Below, piece by piece: positions 56,890 through 64,000 of a stretch of DNA of 64,000 bases. The notes under the pieces are model-generated. The model worked only from the letters and a program-made list of their open reading frames with translations. It was not told where the DNA came from and did not search any database. A program made the position numbers and the translations under genes. Source of the stretch: Ichthyophis bannanicus (Eukaryota > Chordata > Amphibia > Gymnophiona > Ichthyophiidae); assembly GCA_033557465.1 (NCBI GenBank), contig CM066033.1:703547637-703611636 (forward strand), in the 5' to 3' direction. How positions within the stretch are numbered: the first letter of the stretch is position 1; each line of letters starts with the position of its first letter.

Positions 56890-59700
56890 TATGGACCGAA
56901 GGGAATGCTGGGGTGCATGGAGGATGATGAGTGATGAGTGATGAGAGATATTGTGAGGAGCCAGTATAGAGAGTCTTGTGAACCTGAGTGAGAATCTTAT
57001 ATTGTATGCGGAATGGAACGGGAAGTCAGTGGAGGTGGATGAGTAAGGGGGTTATGTGGTCAGAATGGGAGGCATGAAAAATGAGTCTGGCTGCAGTGTT
57101 CTGTATGACTTGGAGTCATTTCAGAGAATATTGAGGGAGACCGACAAGTGAAGAATTACAATAATCAAGGCAGAATAATACAAGGGTGACAACAAAGGTG
57201 GTAAGAGCAGGAACGGATAAAAGAACAGCCCTGATGCAGAATCGAGGATGATCCCGAGATAGTGGAAGGAGGATTTAAGTTGAATTGTGAGCCTTGCAAG
57301 GGTAGGTGCAACAGAGGGTGGCGTGGAGGAACCTGTAAGCCAGGTGGAAGTAGTCTTGAGTGGTTGAGGACAAGACAATTTGTGGATAACCAGGTGTCCA
57401 TGCAGGAGAGACAGGAGCTTAAAAGAGAGAGATCTGGAGAGTAGGGATTGGTATGATGAAGTAAAAGAATATCATCAGCATATAGGTAGAACAAGATGCC
57501 GGATTCTTGGATAAGGAGAGCCAGAGGGGCAAGAAAGACATTAAAGAGAAGAGCAGCCAGTACAGAGCCCTGGGGGACACCACAGAGAAGGGGTAGGAGG
57601 AGGAGACAGAATTGCCCGTGATAATATGGAAGGTGCGCTGTGAAAGAAAGGACTCAAACCAATTAAGAACTATACCAAGAAGACTGATAGCTTGTAGATG
57701 AGAGAGGAGAAGATCATGATTGATGAGATCAAAGGCTACAGATAGATCGTGAGAGACAGCAATAATGATATCACCACAGTTAAGAGACTGGTGAACCTCG
57801 CTGAGCAAAGAAAGAAGAATAGTGTAGTGGAGTGACCTGAACGGAACCTTGATTAGCAGAGATGAAGTGCGTTGGTGGATTCAAAGTGAACATTCAGTTG
57901 AGAAACCAGCTTCTCAAGTAAATTGGATAACAAAGGTAAGCTGGAAACTGGCCGGTAGTTAGAAGGGACTGCTTTATCCAAGGAGGGTTTCTTCAAAAGT
58001 GGGCAAACTAGAGCATCCTTCCAGATGGAAGAGAAAAAAACAAAGATAAGACTGGTGTTAATGAGAGAGAGGATAATGGGTTTGAGAGCTAGAGAATCAT
58101 CTGATAGCCAGGAAGATGGGATTGAAGCTGCATGAAGTCTTGTGATCAGTTGTGAGTGCCTTTGATAGTGCCGTAGAGGTAATGGGGTTAAAAACCTCCC
58201 AGGAGTGCACCAAAGAGGGTGACAGAGAGGTGAAGGAGGAGGAAGATGGGGAAACAGGTGACTGGGTAGGGGGCAAGGAGGGGAAACTATATTGAAGGAT
58301 GGAGATCTTGTTGTTAAAGGCGGTGGCCATTTGCGATGGGATAGGAGCAATGTCTCCGGAATGAGGCTGCGAAGGGGGTGCTGACAGCAAGGAAAGGATG
58401 GCGTGGTTGTCAGGGCTGGGAAGATGAATGGGCAATGAGAGAAGAGTGATAGTCTCTCTTGGTGGTGGAGATCAAATGATGATAGAAGCGGTGGGACTGA
58501 CAGAAGAACTGAATAGCAGATGAGGACCTAGAGTGACTCCAGCGGAATTCTTCCCCTTGAAAATGAATGCGTGCAAGCCAAAGGCCATGGTGAAACCAGG
58601 TTGGTGAGAGCATTGTTTGTGTTTGAAGGGACGGAGTGGGGCTACGTGATCAAGAGCAGAGAGAAGAAGGGAATTCCATAGGTAAGCCTGTTCATTAGCA
58701 GAACAGGCCTGAAATGTGGAGAGGAAAATAGCATCTGCAGGTGGAAAAACTGAAATAGTATCTGGAGTCAGTCTGTGGGAAAGCCTTGGGGGGGGTGTCA
58801 TATGTGGTATGAGTGCTGAAGTGGGGAGAAGAAGGTGGGAGAAGAATGGAGAGGAGAATGAGGAATTGATCTGTCCAAGGAAGGGGAAGAGCAAAAGGGC
58901 GGAGGAGCCATGAGGGAGGGTTCAGAGTGGAAATGACTAGATCAATGGTATGGCCAGCAGAATAGGTGAGGAGAGTAATGTATTGAGTGAGGTGAAGGTC
59001 CAGAAGGTGGGAGTGAAAAAGCCTGTCACGAGGCTTAACTGGAGAATCTATGTGGATATTGAAATCGCCAAAAGTGTGTAGATTAGGGTAAAGAATAGAA
59101 GCCTCAGAGATTGTTAACAGAAGAGATTCCCAAAGAGAAGTGGATAGGGAGGAGGGAGGGGGGAGGGGGGAGGGGGAAGTAGAGCAAGAGAAAGTGGATC
59201 TGAGGGTATGTTGCAAGGGATAGGAATAAAGCTTCTGGGTAATGGAGAACCGGGGGTCAGGTCACAAAAATGATCAAAGAGGACTGGTAGATATCGGCAA
59301 CGCCCTCTCTGCCCCCTCCTGAGCATGCGATGCGTGGATTAGACAAGAAAGAATAGTCAGCTGGGAAGCAGCAGTGAAGAAGGGGCCAGGCCTCAGCCAG
59401 GTCTTGGTAAGAAAAAGAAGGTCCAAGTTGTGTTGAGAAGTAAGGTCATTCACCAGAGAGGTCTTTGAGTGAAGTGACCTGCAGTTCAGCAAGCCACAGG
59501 ACAGAGCACCGGAATTTAAAGCCAAAGGCTGGTGTATAGGAGGGGACATCTAATGTGCGGTAATGGGACAGTGAATAAGGTTGTGAGCATTGCAGGAGTG
59601 ACAAAAACACAGGATTGGGGGGGGGGGGGGTCGTGACGACCAATGTACTGGTATTTGCCACATTATGGCAAGAGCAAAGGCAAGCAGCCAGACACACAAA
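56890..59700 (-). mobile_element. L2-type LINE, near full ORF2
   Basis: Minus-strand frames give, 5' to 3', the endonuclease start (LSCGLLNCRSLHSKTSLVND, LLFLTKTWLRPG), GDFNIHIDSPVKPRDRLFHS with HTIDLVIST, then reverse transcriptase: PSNYRPVSSLPLLSNLLEKL, VAFDLINHDLLLSHLQ, and a Y(A)DD box (FYLYADDILLLHH), followed by LGIILDSASG. The frame is broken several times, but all major domains are present and in order. The plus-strand view is unusually purine-rich because the sense strand is pyrimidine-rich. Confidence 0.75.
59617..59630 (+). repeat. Poly-G run (14)
   Basis: Fourteen consecutive G at the upstream side of the L2-type element. A longer run of 18 G is at 59991-60008. Confidence 0.9.
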
Positions 59701-59959
59701 AAGGTACTGGCAGAGTGCAGATGACTATGTCAAAGTGCTAAGTGCTGAGCGCATAATAATGCACAAATGGGAAACCCCAGATTTGCCCCAAGGAGCAGGA
59801 CCTGTGAGACTCTGCTGTCTTGCCCCCACGACAGTAGAAGTAGGCATCAGAGGAGGTGGGACTGGCAGAGTCTCACAGAGCACTTCAGCATGAGGCTCCA
59901 CACTATGATGCTTTTTACTTTCAGAGATGACACTGTCATGGCAGTGAAAAGGAGCCATA

Positions 59960-61510
59960 ACAGCAAGAGGTTTAAGGGAAGTGAGGAAGTGGGGGGGGGG
60001 GGGGGGGGCGCAAGAAGAAGAAATGCTGGTCAATAGGGAGGGAGAGGGGAAGAAAGATGCCAGAACATTTGAGGGGGGTGAAGTCAGAGGGATTAGAGAG
60101 GGTAGATGCTGGACATGACAGAGGAGGGAATAGGGAAACAGAAGAGAGATGCTGGATGGTGGGGGAGGGGGAGAGAGACAGAAGGGAAATGCTGATAGGG
60201 GAGGGAGACAAGGAGGCTGCTGCTGACAGATGATAGGGTGGGAGAAGGATCTGATGCTGGGGCTGGGGGCTGACACTGGGGATGGGAGAAGGGGGTTGAC
60301 TGGCAGATGTTAGGGATGGAAGAAAAGAGCAGATGCTATGTCTGGGGGTTGAGATGGAAGAAGGAAGCTTATTTTGGGAGAAAGATGCTGGGACTGGGAG
60401 AATGCGGCTGAGAGAAAGGGATAGATGATGGCAGGTGGCAGTGGGAGAAGGCGGCTTGATTCTGGGGAGCGAGAAGGAAGAGGAGGACAAACAAGGTGAG
60501 GGACAAAGCAAAGGCATATACAACAGAAGGTGACAATGGAGGAGCAGAAGAAATGATGCTGGGGGAAAGTAGGAGAAAAGGCAGGGTAAAGGAATATCGG
60601 AGAAGGAGGTAGGTGGACAGATGCTGGGGAAAGGGATATGGGGGGAAATGGGGGAATGGATAGGGGAGAGGCAGGGGCAGACGACGCTGAGGGGAGGGGA
60701 GACACAGTGTCTGGGAGTGGAGAGAGAAAAAGTGCACCAAGGGAGGGAGGGGGAGTACCAGGAAAGGGGAGGAAAAGAAGGAGGGAGGGTGAAGTGGAGA
60801 GGGCAGAGAGTGTATTAAGAGGGAGAGAGAGAGTGTGATTGAGTGTTAAGAATGATGGAGGAAAAAGAGTGTATCAGGAGGAGGAGCAGAAAGGAGAGAG
60901 AAAGAGTGTGATGGGGAGGGGGAAGATGAAAGATAGGAGAGATGAGGGGAGGATGCAAGAAAAGGGAAGGAAAGAGATGGGAAGGGTAACAGAGGAGGAA
61001 GAGAAGGTGGAAGGAAGAGAAGGAAAAAAAGCAAAAGGAGAAGAAAGGTGAAGAAGGAGGTAAAGAGATGAGGTTGAGGAAGAAGAGTTAAGAGAAGGTT
61101 GGGGAGGAGAGATGGGTGGGAAGGGGAAAATGGAGAGAAGGAAATAGGGAGAGGGAGAGTTGGAGGTAGAGATGAGAGAGAAGTGAAGGATGAGATAATT
61201 ATGGAGAGGTAGGAAAAGGTGAGTGAATGGGGAGAAAGAATGTGTGTGGGGAAGCAAGGGTGTGTGTTAGAGCAGGGGGAGAAGAGAGAATAATGGAAGA
61301 ATAGAGGTGGGAGAAAGGAAACAAGGAAAAAGTGAAAACAAATGAAATGGAACCTATAAAATAAGCAAAACAAAGATAACAGGATGGACAAATCTAGAGG
61401 AAATGCTGAGAGAATAAAATGGGTAACAGAAGAAGGAAAGTTAGAAATCAGAGTGGAGAGGAAACATGGAAAAAGGGGAAAAGAAAAGCTTGAAAAATGA
61501 AGAGTCAAAA
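59960..61510. repeat. 1.5-kb purine-rich tract
   Basis: The plus strand is overwhelmingly A and G. In the first 750 bp, words such as agatgctggg and ggagaagg recur at irregular intervals of about 40-60 bp, suggesting a decayed minisatellite. The second half is nearly pure gga/gaa text. Long frames on the minus strand are serine/proline-rich low complexity and not genes. The SCN8A transcript would carry this as a polypyrimidine stretch. Confidence 0.75.
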
Positions 61511-62667
61511 GAAAAAAAAAGAAAAAACAAAGAAATATAAAGTTTGAAAATATTTTATTGTGTCACCCTCCTGCAGCTACAACGAACTGGAAGGAAGGCT
61601 GGTGGCAGCAGACCTGGGAAAAAGAGGTGGGGGCTGAGAAAGTGATAGAGTTTGTGTGTGTGCATGTTATAGGAGGAAGGGGGGGGGGGGTTGGTGAGAA
61701 AGCAAGTCAATGCCCATCTGAAGGGAAGTGGAAAAAGCCCCCACCACCACCATTTTGAGCTTTCTAATCCTTGCCTCAGCAAAAAAAAACAAAAACACAA
61801 AACAAAAACAGAAGGGCAAACTATGCCCATGAAAATGACAGAGAAGAATAAAGTGGGACATGGTGCAAGGGAAGGAAAGTAGAATGAGAAATTAAAATCT
61901 AGGAGAGTGAGGAAACAGGGAATTGCTCAGCACATTCTGAGACAGATAAAAGCACCAGAGAAAACTGCTTTTCCAGTGATACTGTATGTCCTACATACAG
62001 GTAACTGGCATGAAAAAAATGAGCATCTTTCCATGTCCTTCACTTTACCAAGGGTGGCATCTACCTGCATGAAAGATGTATTGATGCCGACATGGTTGAT
62101 TTGCCACACTATGTATACCTATCAGAACACACTGATTTGACGGCCCTTTTCTGCTCAAACTTCCCAGTCTGCTGCTCTCAGGATGTGTAATTCTGGCAAA
62201 TATACATTTTTTCAGTTAGTGCAGTAGGAGTGGAAATTCAGTGTTCTGACATTTTTTTTTAAATTCTACAGTATATAATTTAATCATATACTGGAAGACT
62301 GTCATAGCTGCAGCATCCATGAATAGCATGTAAGAGTCACATCCATTGCCAGTTCCAACCAACTGTTGCAGGGATCAGAGATAGGAGTGACAGGAAGTGT
62401 GAAACACTCCTCCCACTCCTCCCTACTGCTCCTCCATCCTCTCCATTTAAATCTAACCATTTTCTTTGCCTTGTTTTCCCTGGCTAATAGCCTTCTTTCT
62501 CTTACCTTCTTTCCAGATCTCCCAACTCTTATGGCAACCAGCTATCTGTCCGCACACACCATACTTTTCTTTTTGATGACCAGATGTGGTAATTTCACAA
62601 ATGTGCTACATAAATGTATGTTTTGTTACAGTTAGAGATTGCTTCCTTGAGCAAAGTTCAATACAAA
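61511..62667. other. Intron, no recognised feature
   Basis: Contains a run of 12 G at 61679-61690 and otherwise no motif-bearing frame or repeat boundary. Confidence 0.5.
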
Positions 62668-62800
62668 GGGGCATGTTTACTAAAGGTTAATGTGCGTTGG
62701 GTGCTGCCACTGCTCATTCATGTCTACGGGCCAGTGCAGCACTTAATGCATACTAACTTTACTTAACGAGCGTTAACCTTTAGTAAACACACCCCAAAGT
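62668..62800. mobile_element. Short palindromic MITE
   Basis: GGGGCATGTTTACTAAAGGT at the left and its inverse (ACCTTTAGTAAACAC then ACCCC) at the right enclose a self-complementary core. It belongs with the copy at 17391. Confidence 0.68.
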
Positions 62801-62929
62801 AGTTTACAGCAAAGCTAAACAAACATACAGGAGATCCGGGTTCAGTTCCACACATCAACGACAGGTGGGAAAAGGTGTGTACAACAAAATCAATGCAAGA
62901 TACAGGCAATCCAGTTAAAAAATGCTAGA

Positions 62930-64000
62930 AAGTAATGAGTACAAATGCTCGAAGCCTAGCCAACAAAGTTCCTGACCTGGAAGCCCTAATAGTGGAAATG
63001 GACTTGGACATTTTGGCCATTACAGAAACATGGTTTAATGAGTCACGTGGATGGGATGTAGCCATAGCTGGCTATAATCTGTTCAGAAGAGACAGAGAAG
63101 CTGGAAAAGGAGGAGGAATAGCCCTATACGTCAAAAGCAATATTAAAGCTACTGAAATGCAGAGGACGTGGGAAAAAGAAGAAGAACTATGGATTGTGTT
63201 GGAAAGAGGAGATGGCACTATCATCCATACTGGTGTGGTCTACAGGCCTCTAACTCAAATCGAAGAAATAGATAGTGAATTGATTATAGATATTGCAAAG
63301 ATAGCCACAAGAGGGGAAGTGATCATATTGGGTGACTTTAATCTACCCGATGTGGATTGGAGTACTATTTCTGCAAATCTGGAAAGAAGTAAAAAAAATT
63401 GTGGATGCCTTCCAAGATGTGTTACTTAGACAAATGATGATGGAACCGACCAGGGAAACTCTATGCTGGATTTAGTGCTCACCAACGGAGATAGCGTGTC
63501 GAATGTCCGGGTGGGTGCCCATGTGAGCGGCAGCGATCATCACACGGTGTGGTTTGAGATAAAAGACAAGGTGAAGTCCAATCATAGCAAGTTCAAAGTC
63601 CTGGACTTCAAAAACACTGACCAGTAAAATGGCCAAGTACCTGAAGGAGGAGTTGTCAGGGTGGGAGGGGATAAGGGAAGTGAAATTGCAATGGGCTCAA
63701 TTAAAGGTGGCACTAAAAGGGGCAACAGATAAATACATAAGAAAAGTAAATAAAAACAAGAGGAGAAGGAAATCTATTTGGTTCTCCAAAGAAGTGGCTG
63801 CTCAAAGGCAAAAAACACAGCTTTCACAAAATTCAAAAGCTTGTAAACAGAGGAACACAGAAAGGAATACAGGATCAAACTAAAAGACAAAAAGAGAAAT
63901 AAGGAAAGTAAAATCAAAGGCAGAGGAAAAGATGGCTAAAGATGTGAAGTGTGGCAACAAAACTTTTTTTCAGGTATATTCGGGAGACGAGGAAAATCAG
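62930..64000 (+). mobile_element. CR1 LINE 5' ORF2, runs off the window
   Basis: The frame from 62935 encodes the apurinic-type endonuclease: STNARSLANKVPDLEALIVE, ILAITETWF (catalytic E), LFRRDREAGKGGGIALYVKS, VVYRPL and IILGDFNLPDVDW (catalytic D and N). A stop near 63429 interrupts it, after which NSMLDLVLTNGD and SGSDHHTVWFEI continue in another frame. The following linker text is readable to the window edge. It is one of the best-preserved CR1 endonuclease regions here. Confidence 0.88.

Noticed and set aside
59725..61508. Several minus-strand frames of 120-220 codons
   Set aside because: They are serine/proline/leucine-rich translations of a purine/pyrimidine tract, with multiple equally long overlapping frames.
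41327..64000. Search for further upstream SCN8A exons
   Set aside because: No plausible I-II linker or domain I text was found on the minus strand, so the region is treated as one long intron. A very short exon could have been missed.

Overview
The window is nuclear DNA of a non-mammalian tetrapod. It holds one recognisable host gene: the middle of SCN8A, the Nav1.6 voltage-gated sodium channel alpha subunit, on the minus strand. Eight coding exons (2,001 nt, 667 codons) run from 41326 down to 981. They encode part of the I-II linker, all of domain II, the II-III linker and the first helix of domain III. All joins are in frame with GT-AG sites. The start, domain I and most of domains III-IV lie outside. 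The 41327-64000 part is a single upstream intron longer than 22.6 kb.

Almost everything else is transposon-derived. CR1 LINE fragments in both directions are the commonest class, followed by L2-type LINEs, a tRNA-derived SINE family, palindromic MITEs, hAT, mariner and Tc1-like elements, a Penelope-like element (PLE), two DIRS tyrosine-recombinase retrotransposons and one young LTR retroelement. DIRS and PLEs together with abundant CR1 argue against a mammal or bird; an amphibian, perhaps a caecilian, is my best guess, with low to moderate confidence.

Layout: 1-19183 is mostly the 18-kb intron after the II-III linker (MITEs, Tc1-like remnant, CR1, SINEs, L2, CR1 ORF1 relic, CR1 with a nested hAT). 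19184-41326 has seven exons separated by introns; the 26062-32400 intron holds a three-level nest (mariner-like element inside an inverted-repeat PLE inside a Tc1-like element), with hammerhead-ribozyme-like sequences in the PLE repeats. 42134-55585 has two abutting minus-strand DIRS elements; the first is split by an LTR element (45406-50110) whose LTRs look identical apart from a 250-bp insertion. 55586-59700 has CR1 and L2 LINEs, 59960-61510 is a strongly purine-rich tract, and 62930-64000 is the 5' part of a CR1 ORF2 running off the window.

No tRNA or rRNA genes, CRISPR arrays or bacterial operons are present. Element families are called from translated motifs, terminal repeats and target-site duplications read by eye, without database searches; edges of old fragments are approximate.
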